Source of the DNA: Actinomycetota bacterium
Lineage (GTDB): Bacteria; Actinomycetota; Geothermincolia; Fen-727; Anoxymicrobiaceae
Reading direction: 5' to 3'
NCBI GenBank assembly: GCA_018831265.1
Contig: JAHJCO010000008.1
Coordinates: forward strand, 81,440-145,439
Length of the DNA stretch: 64,000 nucleotides
A model generated the notes under the pieces. That model was not told the DNA's origin, made no database searches, and saw nothing but the letters and a program-made list of their open reading frames with translations. The position numbers and the translations under genes are program-made. Positions 34,050 to 43,045 of the stretch are shown in pieces. The first letter of the stretch is position 1. Each line of letters begins with the position of its first letter.

Positions 34050-35372
34050 TCACGGGCCCGCGGCCTTGAAGGCGTATATCTTTCCCTCGCTCAACACCGA
34101 GAAGAGGACCCCATCCTCGTTGATCGGAGGGGGCGTGAAGCCGTTGGAACCGCCGTAGTCCGGCAGCCATGCCGCCGGTCCGCCAAAGCGCCACTTCTCG
34201 GTGCCCTCCGGCGTTATGCAGAACACCTTCGCGCTGGTCGTCGCCGCGTAGAGCAGACCGTCCTTGCCGATGGACGGGCTCCAGACGGACGGGCAGACCC
34301 CCTGGCCTTCACCCGTGTTGAACTCCCACTTCAGGGTGCCGTCGGCCGGATTGATCGCCAGAACCCGCCAGCAGGAGGTCCCCGAGTACAGCGTTCCGTC
34401 AGCGCCGATACTGGGGGAATGGAGTGTGGAGAGGCCCTCGTAGTTCCCGGCGAACTCCCACTTCTTCTGTCCCGTCGGTGACACCGCGTAGACCTTGGCC
34501 ATGGGCGGCACAGCGTAGCCCGGTATCTGGGTCCCCGAGGTGGTCATGTTGGGCGTATTGTACGAGCCGGCGTAGACGGTGCCGTCCGACCCGATGGACG
34601 GTGTGTCGAGCGTGTTCGCCCACTCGAACAGCCCCGGGTACACGGGGAGGTCTCCCTCGGGCTTGAACTCCCACTTCCTGGTGCCCTTCGAGTCGAACGC
34701 GTACATGCAGAGCGTTGCGGCCGAGCAGTAGAGGTCTCCCTTGCCGTCGAACGAGGGAGAGCGTATGCTCCCCGGGACGCTTGCCTCCCATTCCAGCTTC
34801 CCGCCCCTGGAGAGGCACACGAGCCTGCCGCCCACGCTGCCCGCGTAGACCCTGCCGTCAGGCCCGACCGAAGGCTCGTCGGCGGTGCTCCCCAGGTCGT
34901 AGGACCACTTGCGGGTGCCGTCCGGGCCGAGTGCGAAGATGCCGGTCCCCGCGCCGACGTACACCGTGCCGTCCGGCCCGACGCAGCACGTTGTGGCCTT
35001 CGCGCCACCCGTCGAGAACTCCCAGGATACAGTCCCGTCGGCCGGCTTCACCGCCACGACCTTGCCCTCGAAGCCCGCCACGACATCGCCGTCGGCGGTC
35101 AGCACCGCCCAGGAGTATGTCCGGGTCCCGCCCTCGAACGTCCAGAGGACGTCCGGGGCCTGGGGGCCGTTGACCGCGCTCCTCCCGTCCCGCTGGTCGT
35201 TCCGGTAGACGGTCGGCCACACCAGTCCAGAGCCGCCCTCGCTCGTTTTACCACTGTCACTCCCGCTCGTCTTCTCCTTCGAACCGCACCCCGTGGAAAA
35301 CGAGGAGACGGCAAGGACAAGGATCAGAACCGCCGCGGGTACCAGCCACCTTCTCGACCTCGTCGAATCCAT
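34050..35372 (-). CDS. PQQ-type beta-propeller lipoprotein
   Basis: The 440-residue product has a lipoprotein signal (LVPAAVLILVLAVSSFSTGC) and then repeated blades of the form DGTVYxGxGxGxxAxxxDGxxKWxF, as in BamB and PQQ-binding-like propellers. It is probably tethered outside the membrane as a scaffold or binding protein. The catalytic residues of PQQ dehydrogenases are not evident. Confidence 0.85.
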   Translation of the reverse strand: MDSTRSRRWLVPAAVLILVLAVSSFSTGCGSKEKTSGSDSGKTSEGGSGLVWPTVYRNDQRDGRSAVNGPQAPDVLWTFEGGTRTYSWAVLTADGDVVAGFEGKVVAVKPADGTVSWEFSTGGAKATTCCVGPDGTVYVGAGTGIFALGPDGTRKWSYDLGSTADEPSVGPDGRVYAGSVGGRLVCLSRGGKLEWEASVPGSIRSPSFDGKGDLYCSAATLCMYAFDSKGTRKWEFKPEGDLPVYPGLFEWANTLDTPSIGSDGTVYAGSYNTPNMTTSGTQIPGYAVPPMAKVYAVSPTGQKKWEFAGNYEGLSTLHSPSIGADGTLYSGTSCWRVLAINPADGTLKWEFNTGEGQGVCPSVWSPSIGKDGLLYAATTSAKVFCITPEGTEKWRFGGPAAWLPDYGGSNGFTPPPINEDGVLFSVLSEGKIYAFKAAGP

Positions 35373-35491
35373 CAGACCCCACCCCCAATGGTCTCCAACT
35401 CGCGAATCCGTACTGTGAAACGATAAAAGACGGGACCGGTTACCACCTTCACCCGGTTTTAACCAGACCCGTGAGATTGTTAACAGGGGAT

Positions 35492-35518
35492 GTGCAAAAG
35501 GGTCAGACCCTTTTGCAC
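35492..35518. repeat. Perfect 27-nt palindrome
   Basis: GTGCAAAAGGGTC-A-GACCCTTTTGCAC, placed just after the stop of the minus-strand small Cys protein. The arms match the element at 25280-25306. It could terminate transcription from either side, with T runs inside the stem. Confidence 0.7.
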
Positions 35519-35520
35519 GC

Positions 35521-35673
35521 CTACCTTCGCTTGTACTCGTCGCAGACCGTGGCGTTGGGCCGTTTCGGGTTGAGGCAGACGCGCCCGTAGTCGTACTTGC
35601 AGGTGTCGCACAGGAGCCTGGGGGCTCCCGCCTTCTTCCGCAGCTTCAGCCAGAACTTCGATATCGCGTTCAT
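35521..35673 (-). CDS. Small four-cysteine protein (50 residues)
   Basis: The product MNAISKFWLKLRKKAGAPRL continues with LCDTCKYDYGRVC and a last Cys at residue 44; the four Cys could hold zinc or an iron-sulfur cluster. Basic N-terminal helix. TATAAT lies 6 nt before the ATG with no ribosome site, so the mRNA looks leaderless. Family not recognised. Confidence 0.65.
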   Translation of the reverse strand: MNAISKFWLKLRKKAGAPRLLCDTCKYDYGRVCLNPKRPNATVCDEYKRR

Positions 35674-35679
35674 ATCTGG

Positions 35680-35736
35680 ATTATAGCCGCGGAGGTGCCG
35701 GTGCGCATTGATACCCGATAACCGCGCTGTTATAAA
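35680..35736. promoter_or_regulatory. Divergent -10 boxes for two leaderless genes
   Basis: Minus strand TATAAT (35685-35680), 6 nt before ATG 35673. Plus strand TATAAA (35731-35736), 7 nt before ATG 35744. Confidence 0.5.
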
Positions 35737-35743
35737 GGTAGGC

Positions 35744-36502
35744 ATGATCACTGCTCCAGGAATAGGCGAGATAGACGCGGTCTTCTTCGACGTGGGGAAC
35801 ACGCTGCTGAAGCCGTATCCGTCGCTGGAGGAGGTCTGCCGGGAGGTCATGGACCGCTTCGGCGTCCACCCGTCGGACGAGGAGCTGACCCGGGGAACAG
35901 TCGCGGCGGACCGCTACTACGAGGAGCGCTACTGGTCTGACGACTCGTTCTGGGCCAACGAGACGGACGCGTCCGCGATGTGGGCGTCGCTCTACGAGAA
36001 GATGCTCGAGGAGGCCGGCGTGGACGGGGACCGCCACCTCATCGGGAGGGCCATCTACGACCACTTCGGCGACGGGGACCGCTGGCGCACCTACGAGGAC
36101 GTGGTGCCGGTGTTCGAGAGGCTCCGGGCGGTGGGGCTGCGCCTGGCGCTGGTATCGAACTGGGACGCGCGACTCGCCAAGCTGTGCTTCGACATGGGTC
36201 TCTACCGCTACCTGGACTCCGTGCTCTCCTCGGCCAGCATCGGCATCATCAAGCCGGACCCCCATATCTACGAGGTAGCCTGCGAGCGATTGGGGGTCCA
36301 GCCGGACCGGGCCGTCCACGTCGGAGACCACTACTACGCAGACGTACTGGGAGCTCGCTCGGTCGGCATACACCCGGTGATGATAGACAGGTTCGGCATG
36401 AGCCACAGGGTCGACGTCCCGGTGATAGAGGACCTGTACGGCCTACTCCCGCTGCTCGGGCTCGAGATCGGGATTCCCGATGGAAGCAAAGAGAAGGCCT
36501 GA
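35744..36502 (+). CDS. HAD-superfamily hydrolase (subfamily IA)
   Basis: The 252-residue product has VFFDVGNTLLKPYPS (motif I; the second Asp is replaced by Asn, DVGNT, as in some HAD-IA members), LALVSNWDARL (motif II), IIKPDPHIYEVA (motif III Lys) and HVGDHYYADVLGA (motif IV). A helical cap lies between I and II. Likely a small-molecule phosphatase. ATG 35744 is chosen for the -10 spacing; an upstream in-frame ATG at 35708 lies before the -10. Confidence 0.82.
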   Translation: MITAPGIGEIDAVFFDVGNTLLKPYPSLEEVCREVMDRFGVHPSDEELTRGTVAADRYYEERYWSDDSFWANETDASAMWASLYEKMLEEAGVDGDRHLIGRAIYDHFGDGDRWRTYEDVVPVFERLRAVGLRLALVSNWDARLAKLCFDMGLYRYLDSVLSSASIGIIKPDPHIYEVACERLGVQPDRAVHVGDHYYADVLGARSVGIHPVMIDRFGMSHRVDVPVIEDLYGLLPLLGLEIGIPDGSKEKA

Positions 36503-36503
36503 G

Positions 36504-37334
36504 ATGCGTAAGACAGCAGCGCGGTGGATAACAGGGGTCGGTCTCCTGATCGTGAGTGGGCTGCTCATGGCCTTGCTCATGAGTGAGGGGACGGAAGATG
36601 TTCAATCTGCGGGCTGGACCGCCGTGGCCGTCGCAGCAACATGCCTGTTGATCAGCGGTGTGATCTTGATTACGGTGGAGGTCTACCGCTCAGTCTCGGG
36701 ATACAAGGGGCTTGGCGAGTACATAAGGAAACACGCCCGGCTGTCTGCGCCGGGGAGCTACGACCCGCTGAGGTTCAAGTTCTTCCGCGACGCCCTCGAC
36801 GCAATAAGCCTCGGGATAGGCTCGGGTTCCATCCCGCTCGACGTCGTCGAGTTCTCCTTGCCCATCGCCTACTCGGGTTCGCTGGCCGGTAAGGGCATGA
36901 CATCGGAGCGGGGAATGACACGGCGCAGGGTCGTGATATCCCGGCCGCTCCTTCAGTCAGACCTGTCCGGGCCCGAGGTAGAGGCGCTGGTCGCCGACGT
37001 CGTGGCACGGTTCTACCTGGAGAATGTCGACGAGCCGGGTCCGGGAATCGAGGACGGCGCAGCGGCGGAGTTCGGCCGTAACCGGTTCGTGATCGACATG
37101 CTCCGCCAGGATGCCTGGGCGGCCAGGCTGACGAACAACCCGAAGGCCCTGACCTCGGCTATAGAGAAGAACGATGAGATGCTTAGGAATACGCCGCTTC
37201 CGGTCGCCTGGTCGGACCCGACGGTCTTCGTCGACCCCGTGTGCTATTTCGCGGGACGGGATGCCGATCCCGAACTGGAGCCGACGATCGCGCTCGCAAT
37301 CGCCAAGGAAAAGGATCATCGAATTGCGGCTTAA
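36504..37334 (+). CDS. Second degenerate M48-like membrane protein
   Basis: The 276-residue product has two membrane segments near residues 8-26 and 38-62, then SRPLLQSDLSGPEVEALVADVVARFYLEN, which lines up with the HEXXH region of the M48 gene at 1881 and its degenerate paralogue. Here H-E-x-x-H reads D-V-V-A-R: all three key residues are gone. The later membrane hairpin of the paralogues is missing. ATG 36504 has GAAGG upstream; ATG 36480 overlaps the HAD gene. A long AT-rich hairpin follows immediately. Confidence 0.65.
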   Translation: MRKTAARWITGVGLLIVSGLLMALLMSEGTEDVQSAGWTAVAVAATCLLISGVILITVEVYRSVSGYKGLGEYIRKHARLSAPGSYDPLRFKFFRDALDAISLGIGSGSIPLDVVEFSLPIAYSGSLAGKGMTSERGMTRRRVVISRPLLQSDLSGPEVEALVADVVARFYLENVDEPGPGIEDGAAAEFGRNRFVIDMLRQDAWAARLTNNPKALTSAIEKNDEMLRNTPLPVAWSDPTVFVDPVCYFAGRDADPELEPTIALAIAKEKDHRIAA

Positions 37335-37368
37335 GAACCTGGCTGCGATCGCAAGAGGCATGAAAACC

Positions 37369-37529
37369 CCGCAGATTTGAATCGCAATAGATAACAGTAT
37401 TATACAATAATATGATGTACCATTCATAAGTAACAGGATAGACCTGCTTCGCGCGGATATGCTGTGGGTTTTTTATAGTAAATAGCAGTATTGTTAACGA
37501 TGTAGTATTGTTGTTATTCAAATCTGCGG
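37369..37529. repeat. 161-bp AT-rich inverted-repeat element B
   Basis: Ends CCGCAGATTTGAAT (37369-37382) and its perfect complement (37516-37529). The interior is AT-rich. Same size and inner-end motifs as element A at 3125-3290. Together with the 73-bp repeat at 37627-37699 it accounts for most of the 364-bp gap before the amidohydrolase; no gene is seen there. Confidence 0.7.
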
Positions 37530-37626
37530 CACGCGCACCTACTGCCTTGATGACTTCCGTCCGCCTTCGATACCCGAGCGAACCGGATTCGGCGTTTGGC
37601 CGGACTAGGCTGGGGGTCTAGGCTGG

Positions 37627-37699
37627 GGGTCAGGCACAATTCAAGTCACACCACACAGGTTCTCCAGCATTGAAGCTGACATTGAATTGAGCCTGACCC
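37627..37699 (+). repeat. 73-bp palindromic element (copy D)
   Basis: Arms GGGTCAGGCACAATTCAA (37627-37644) and TTGAATTGAGCCTGACCC (37682-37699) pair except for one A-A mismatch; the 37-nt centre begins GTCACACCA. It ends at the first base of the amidohydrolase stop codon. Confidence 0.85.
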
Positions 37700-38544
37700 T
37701 AGTAGGTTTCGCCGAGGAGGCCGAGGGCGTTGCGCCCCAGGACCGCTTCCTTCTCGTCGGCAGTGAGCCCGGACGACTCGATCTCCCCCAGGTGCCGCTG
37801 CATTCTCAGTAGCGGATAGTCCGTGCCGAAGAGGATGCGGCCGGGGCCGACGATGTCGGCGGCGATGCGGTACACCTTGGGGTTGTAGAGGAACGGCGAG
37901 GCCGCGGTGTCGTAGTACACGCAGGAGCTTACCTTGGCCACCTCCGGCATCAGCTCGTAGAAGAACAGCCCCCCGCCCCAGTGCGCGAGCACCGTGTTCA
38001 CCTCGCCGAACTTCTCCAGGAACCCGTATACGGAGGCCGGAGTGGTCGGGGTCTTGCCCGGGTAGGAGTGCCCCACGTCCTCGTTGGTATGCAGCAGCAG
38101 GAAGAGACCCGCCTCATCGACGGCGTGCGCCAGCCGCCCGCATGTCCTCTCGTCCTGGAGGCTGAAGCCCTGGGCATCGGCCGATATCTCACCGACGCCC
38201 TTCAGGCCCCCCTCGAAGCAGCGCTCCAGCTCCGTGTCGCACGCCTTGCCCGCAACCGGGTTGACGGTGGCCAGCCCGACCAGCCGTTCAGGGTGCGCTC
38301 TGACGGCCTCCATCATGTAGGTGTTGTGCTGGCGGCACATGTCGAGGCTGCGCCAGGGAAAGCCGCATACAACCGACCGGTCCACACCCGCGTGGTTCAT
38401 CTCCTCCACGAGACCCTCGAAGGTGACCATGCGCGCCTTGGGGTCGCCGTAGATCAAGTTGAACGACGGGTCCCTCTTGGCGAACAGCTCTCGGCGCTGG
38501 ATGACCTCGGGGGGAAAGATGTGAGTATGTATGTCGATTATCAA
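37699..38544 (-). CDS. Amidohydrolase-family protein (amidohydrolase 2/ACMSD type)
   Basis: The 281-residue TIM-barrel product starts MIIDIHTHIFPPE (metal-binding HxH), has LLLHTNEDVGHSYPG (His), LAHWGGGLFFYE (His) and FGTDYPLL (Asp). This fits metal-dependent hydrolases or decarboxylases of the amidohydrolase 2 group. Start is TTG with GGAG 5 nt upstream. Substrate unknown. Confidence 0.82.
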   Translation of the reverse strand: MIIDIHTHIFPPEVIQRRELFAKRDPSFNLIYGDPKARMVTFEGLVEEMNHAGVDRSVVCGFPWRSLDMCRQHNTYMMEAVRAHPERLVGLATVNPVAGKACDTELERCFEGGLKGVGEISADAQGFSLQDERTCGRLAHAVDEAGLFLLLHTNEDVGHSYPGKTPTTPASVYGFLEKFGEVNTVLAHWGGGLFFYELMPEVAKVSSCVYYDTAASPFLYNPKVYRIAADIVGPGRILFGTDYPLLRMQRHLGEIESSGLTADEKEAVLGRNALGLLGETY

Positions 38545-38645
38545 GTTCGCTCCACGGCTTGCTTCACTGGCATGGCAACACTATCACAGGGGCGTCGGGG
38601 GAGTCATCCCGCGGCGGGGGAGCGCACCCGGACGGCGCTCGCCGC

Positions 38646-39827
38646 CTATTCGACGTAAGGGCTCATCCCGGGCAGCACGATGCCAGCGAACCGGGAGAAC
38701 GCGATGTTGGTGTTCATCTCCACGCTGGGCACCTTGTTGAAGATGACCACGATGGTGGCCCGGGTGGGTGGGTGATAATACGCGGACACGCCGTATCCGA
38801 AGGCGTTCCCGTCGTGCCCCACGAAGCCGGCGAAGTTCAGCAGACCGAGACCGTAGGTCCGCTGGCCCGTACCGTCGGTCGTGGTCTCCCACCGCAGCCG
38901 TTCGGCCTGCAGGCCGGGTTCGACCAGCCGGCCGTGGCCGAGCGCCTCGACCCATGTCTTCAGATCCCACAGGTTGGATATCATCGCGGCCGACCCCCCG
39001 CCCGCCGACGGGTCGAGGTTTGTCCAATCGACGAGGGCTCCGTCCAGCTCGTCGTACCCGGCGCTGTGGGGACCCTCGATCTCGGGGCCGTCGGGATACC
39101 TCGTGGCGCTCAGGCCCAGTGGTTTGATGACCCGGTTGGTCACCTCGACGGCGAGCGGCCGCCCGGTCAGGGCTTCGACCACCATGCCCAGCAGCACGTA
39201 GTTGGTGTTCGAGTAGCGCCACCCTGCTCCCGGCTCGAAGTAGGGAGGGTTGGCTACCGCGTAGGCGACCAGCTCCTCGGGCTTCCATTTGCGGAGGGGG
39301 TCCGAGGTGACCAGCTCGTCGAACTCCTGGTCGGAGACGAAGTCGAAGAGCCCGCTGGTGTGGTTCAGCAACTGCCGGATGGTGATGCCCTGCCCGCCCG
39401 GGAACCAGGGGATGAAAACGCCGAGCGGGTCCTCCAGGCTCATCTTTCCCTCACCCACAAGCTGAAGCACCACCGTTGCAACGTAGGTCTTGGTCATGCT
39501 ACCGATACGCACCCTGTCCGACAGGTCCATCGGTGCCCCCGTGGCGATATCGGAGACCCCCCTCGCCTTGACCCAGGTCCCCTGGCCCGGGATCCAGATG
39601 CCGACCACCGCGCCGGGGACCTCCCCTTCGTCCATCACCCTCGTAAGGGTTTCCTCGAGGCGTCTCTCGACTTCCGGGCTGAACCTGGCGCCGTCCCGCG
39701 GTTCACGGTTGAACCCCATCATTCCGACGGAAAACCAGAGCGCGAAGATGAAGGTCACGAGGACCAGAAGCAGGGTTATCGCTTCCAGCCTGGCCATCTT
39801 CTTGAGCGTGTGAACGGCCATCGTCAT
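38646..39827 (-). CDS. Serine hydrolase of the class C beta-lactamase/DD-peptidase family
   Basis: The product (~393 residues) has an N-terminal membrane anchor (ITLLLVLVTFIFALWFSVG), then SMTK (SxxK nucleophile), YSNTNY (YxN) and HDGNAFG (in the place of KTG). Proteins of this group are often D-amino-acid or ester hydrolases rather than true beta-lactamases. GAGG lies just upstream of ATG 39827; 39821 is an alternative. Confidence 0.85.
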   Translation of the reverse strand: MTMAVHTLKKMARLEAITLLLVLVTFIFALWFSVGMMGFNREPRDGARFSPEVERRLEETLTRVMDEGEVPGAVVGIWIPGQGTWVKARGVSDIATGAPMDLSDRVRIGSMTKTYVATVVLQLVGEGKMSLEDPLGVFIPWFPGGQGITIRQLLNHTSGLFDFVSDQEFDELVTSDPLRKWKPEELVAYAVANPPYFEPGAGWRYSNTNYVLLGMVVEALTGRPLAVEVTNRVIKPLGLSATRYPDGPEIEGPHSAGYDELDGALVDWTNLDPSAGGGSAAMISNLWDLKTWVEALGHGRLVEPGLQAERLRWETTTDGTGQRTYGLGLLNFAGFVGHDGNAFGYGVSAYYHPPTRATIVVIFNKVPSVEMNTNIAFSRFAGIVLPGMSPYVE

Positions 39828-40176
39828 CGATCCTCGTTCGAGCCGATACTGCTCGGCGATGGAAGCGCCAACAGGCATCCGTGTCCGCAGCTTCCGCCGT
39901 CTACCTGCGAATCATCGTCAGTTGCCGTTCGGTTACCGTTAACGCCGGGTAAAAAGGTCGTTAAACTGTATGGGAGGTGGCAGGTTGGGCTCAGTCGAAC
40001 TACGCATTCCATCATGACATCTCGGCCCCCCAGCCGGCACCGGGACTGATCCTGCAACGAAAAGGGCCCCTACAGACAGAGCCCCTATCCTAATCGTCAA
40101 ACGGGGGGTCTCTCTTAAGGGCCGAACGGCGTTCGAGAGCCAGAAAAAAGCGGCGGATTCCCACGGGATCAACGGC

Positions 40177-40208
40177 TTGACAGAGGCGGTCCGCGGCGGG
40201 GATAGAAT
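40177..40208 (+). promoter_or_regulatory. Weak promoter candidate upstream of the enoate reductase
   Basis: A perfect TTGACA (40177-40182) is followed by TAGAAT (40203-40208), but the 20-nt spacer is too long; GATAGA at 40201 gives 18. The rest of the 39828-40280 gap shows no gene. Confidence 0.35.
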
Positions 40209-40280
40209 AGTATTCTTGGCGGCCCCAGGACCGGAGTGCCGGGCGCGCCGCCTGAGGAGCCGGACCACGGGAGGAGTCCG

Positions 40281-42212
40281 ATGCAGTTCGAGCACGTATT
40301 CGAGCCGTTCGAGTTCTCGGGAATCGAGATGCCCAACCACATCGTGATGCCCGCCATGCACATAGGGATGGCCTCCGAGGGGTTCATCTCGGAGGGCTTC
40401 ACGGACTTCTACGAGGAGCGGGCCAAGGCCGGCCCGGGCCCGGGACTGATGATAGTCGGAGGGTGCTACGTCGAGAGGAGGGGGATGGGCGTCCCCAACT
40501 TCGTGGCCCTGGATGACGACCGGTACATCCCCAGCCTGAAGGTCTTCACCGACCGTATCCACCGGCACGACACCCCGGTCGCCGCGCAGCTCTACCACGG
40601 CGGGAGGTACTCATTCGCCTCGCTGACGGGCGAGCCATCCATCAGCGCCTCGGCCGTCACCAGCAAGTTCACCGGCGAGACCCCCCACGCGCTCACCGAG
40701 GAGGAGATACTCGAGGTGCAGCGTCACTACGGGGAGGCCGCACGCCGGGCCCGCGACGCCGGCTTCGACGCCGGCGAGCTGATCTGCGCGGCGGGCTACC
40801 TGGTCAACCAGTTCCTATCTCCGCTGACCAACAAGCGTGAGGACCGCTACAACGGGGACATCGGCGACCGAATGACGTTCATGCGGGAGACCATCGCCGC
40901 GATCAAGAAGGCGACCGGCCCCGAGTTCCCCTTGATATGCCGGCTCTCGGGCTCGGACTTCATGGAGGGGAGCCACACCCTGAAGGAGTCCATGATCGTG
41001 GCGGCGGAGATGGAGCGCTGCGGTGTCGACATGATAAACGTGACCGGAGGCTGGCACGAGACCAAGGTGCCCCAGATACCGATGGAGGTCCCCAGGGGCG
41101 CCTTCGTGTACCTCGCCGAGGGCATAAAGAGCGCGGTGGAGAAGATCCCCGTCGCCTCCAGCAACCGCATCAACACCCCCGAGCTCGCCGAGGAGATACT
41201 GGCGCTGGGCAGGGCGGACCTGGTCTGCATGGCCCGCCCCTTCATCGCCGACCCCAACATCCTGCGAAAGGCCTACGAGGGGCGTCCGGCCGACATACGG
41301 ACCTGCATCGCCTGCAACCAGGGGTGCTTCGACCACGTGTTCCAGATCAAGCCCATCACCTGCACGCTCAATCCCAGGGTGAACCGGGAGAGGGAGACCG
41401 AGCTGGTGCCCGCCGGGACGCCAAGGAAGGTCCTGGTGGCCGGGGGAGGGCCCGCGGGGATGGAGGCGGCCTGGGTCGCGGCGCACCGGGGCCACGAGGT
41501 GACGCTCTGCGAGGAGGACGGCCAGTTGGGAGGCCAGGGGGTGCTGGCGGCGATCCCGCCCGGGCGCGGGGAGTGGGCCGAGATGGTCCGGTACCTGCGG
41601 CGCCAGGTGGAAAGGAAAGGCGTGGACGTCCGGCTCAACACCCCGGTGACCCGCGGGCTGATCAAAGACCTGCACCCGGATGTTCTGGTGGTCGCGACGG
41701 GCGCGCGCCAGATCGAGCCCCCCATCGAGGGAGCCGGCGGGGACAACGTGGTCTACGCCTGGGACGTGCTGACCGGCGACGAGGTCACGGGCGACAGGGT
41801 AGTGGTCGTGGGGGGCGGCGCGGTAGGGGTGGAGACCGCCACCCTGCTGGCCGAGCAGGGCAGGGACGTCACCGTGCTGGAGATGCTTGACAGGCTTGGC
41901 AGGGACATCGGCTACTCCAGCCGCTGGGTCATCCTGAAGGACGCCGCCCGCCTGGGGGTGAAGATGGTGGACTCGTGCTGCGTGGAGCGAATCACCCCCG
42001 ACGGGGTGGTGGCCGACGTGCGGGCGAAGCCCGAGACCTTCGAGGCCGACACGGTGGTCATCGCGGCGGGCTCCCGCCCCGACGACTCGCTGGAGGCGGC
42101 CCTGACAGAGATCCCCGAGTCGATCGAGGTCCACAAGATCGGCGACTGCGAGAAGCCTCGCAAGGCCCTGGACGCCATCCACGAGGCCTTCAACCTCGCC
42201 CTGACCCTGTAA
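40281..42212 (+). CDS. Old-yellow-enzyme/2,4-dienoyl-CoA reductase-type flavoprotein
   Basis: The 643-residue product has an FMN TIM barrel (residues ~1-340), a [4Fe-4S] motif CIACNQGCFD...ITCTLNP, and a FAD/NAD domain with two Rossmann motifs (VLVAGGGPAGMEAAWVA; VVVVGGGAVGVETATLL). This matches FadH, 2-enoate reductase and BaiCD-like enzymes, which reduce enoyl or enone bonds. GGGAGGA precedes ATG 40281. No neighbouring pathway genes define the substrate. Confidence 0.9.
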   Translation: MQFEHVFEPFEFSGIEMPNHIVMPAMHIGMASEGFISEGFTDFYEERAKAGPGPGLMIVGGCYVERRGMGVPNFVALDDDRYIPSLKVFTDRIHRHDTPVAAQLYHGGRYSFASLTGEPSISASAVTSKFTGETPHALTEEEILEVQRHYGEAARRARDAGFDAGELICAAGYLVNQFLSPLTNKREDRYNGDIGDRMTFMRETIAAIKKATGPEFPLICRLSGSDFMEGSHTLKESMIVAAEMERCGVDMINVTGGWHETKVPQIPMEVPRGAFVYLAEGIKSAVEKIPVASSNRINTPELAEEILALGRADLVCMARPFIADPNILRKAYEGRPADIRTCIACNQGCFDHVFQIKPITCTLNPRVNRERETELVPAGTPRKVLVAGGGPAGMEAAWVAAHRGHEVTLCEEDGQLGGQGVLAAIPPGRGEWAEMVRYLRRQVERKGVDVRLNTPVTRGLIKDLHPDVLVVATGARQIEPPIEGAGGDNVVYAWDVLTGDEVTGDRVVVVGGGAVGVETATLLAEQGRDVTVLEMLDRLGRDIGYSSRWVILKDAARLGVKMVDSCCVERITPDGVVADVRAKPETFEADTVVIAAGSRPDDSLEAALTEIPESIEVHKIGDCEKPRKALDAIHEAFNLALTL

Positions 42213-42240
42213 GCCCCGATTCTCCGCAAGGCTGGTCCCG

Positions 42241-42279
42241 GGGATTTTCGCATCGGCGTCTGGCACCAATGCGAAACCC
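42241..42279. repeat. Palindrome with GGCGTCTGGCACC loop
   Basis: TTTCGCAT (42246-42253) pairs with ATGCGAAA (42269-42276), with outer GGG/CCC; the loop is a variant of the GTCAGGCA core. It follows the reductase stop. Confidence 0.6.
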
Positions 42280-42331
42280 TGAAGTCACGGCTCAAGCAAG
42301 TGGCGTTATACTCTTACAAGTCAACTTTCAG

Positions 42332-43039
42332 GTGGTGAGGAGCGTGGAGACCAGGCAGGAGAAGGTCCTCGTCGTGGACGACGAGGAGCACATAGTCGAG
42401 CTCGTCGAGCTGTACCTGGGCAAGGAGGGCTACCGGGTGGTCAGCGCGTACGACGGCGACGCCGCGATAGAGAAGTTCGGCGTCGAGAAGCCCGACCTGC
42501 TGGTCCTGGACATAATGCTCCCGGGACGCGACGGCCTGGACGTGCTCCGCGAGATACGAAAGACCTCGCAGGTGCCGGTGATCATGCTCACCGCCCGCGA
42601 GTCCGAGGTGGACAAGGTTGTCGGCCTGGAACTCGGCGCCGACGACTACCTCACCAAGCCTTTCAGCCCCCGCGAGCTGGTCGCCCGGGTCAAGGCGGTG
42701 CTCCGCCGGGTCAACCCGCCTGTCGAGGAGGAGCCCGTTATCTCAGTCGGGGGGCTGACCCTTGACACCGCCCGGCGAAAGGTCGAGGTCGAGGGCCTGG
42801 GCCAGGTCGAGCTGACCGCACGTGAGTTCGATCTCCTCTACGTGCTCGCCGCCAACCCCGGAATAGTCCTCAAGCGGGACCGGCTCATGGAGAAGGTCTG
42901 GGGCTACGAGTATATCGGGGACACCCGGACGGTGGACGTCTACATCAGGCACCTGCGGGAGAAGCTCGACGACGACGCGGACAACCCGCGTTTCATCGAG
43001 ACCGTGCGCGGCGTGGGCTACCGCTTCAAGGCCGGCTAG
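42332..43039 (+). CDS. OmpR/PhoB-family response regulator
   Basis: The ~235-residue product has a receiver domain (VLVVDDEEHIVELVELYLG; LLVLDIMLPGRDG with the phospho-Asp; TKPFSPRELVARV) and a winged-helix DNA-binding domain ending FIETVRGVGYRFKAG. The start is uncertain: GTG 42332, 42335 or 42344. TATACT at 42307-42312 would begin the mRNA about 12 nt before GTG 42332. It pairs with the kinase 6 nt downstream. Confidence 0.92.
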   Translation: MVRSVETRQEKVLVVDDEEHIVELVELYLGKEGYRVVSAYDGDAAIEKFGVEKPDLLVLDIMLPGRDGLDVLREIRKTSQVPVIMLTARESEVDKVVGLELGADDYLTKPFSPRELVARVKAVLRRVNPPVEEEPVISVGGLTLDTARRKVEVEGLGQVELTAREFDLLYVLAANPGIVLKRDRLMEKVWGYEYIGDTRTVDVYIRHLREKLDDDADNPRFIETVRGVGYRFKAG

Positions 43040-43045
43040 GTAGAC

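Noticed and set aside
38559..40049. 496-codon plus-strand frame
   Set aside because: It is antisense to the serine hydrolase with membrane anchor, SxxK and YxN motifs on the minus strand.
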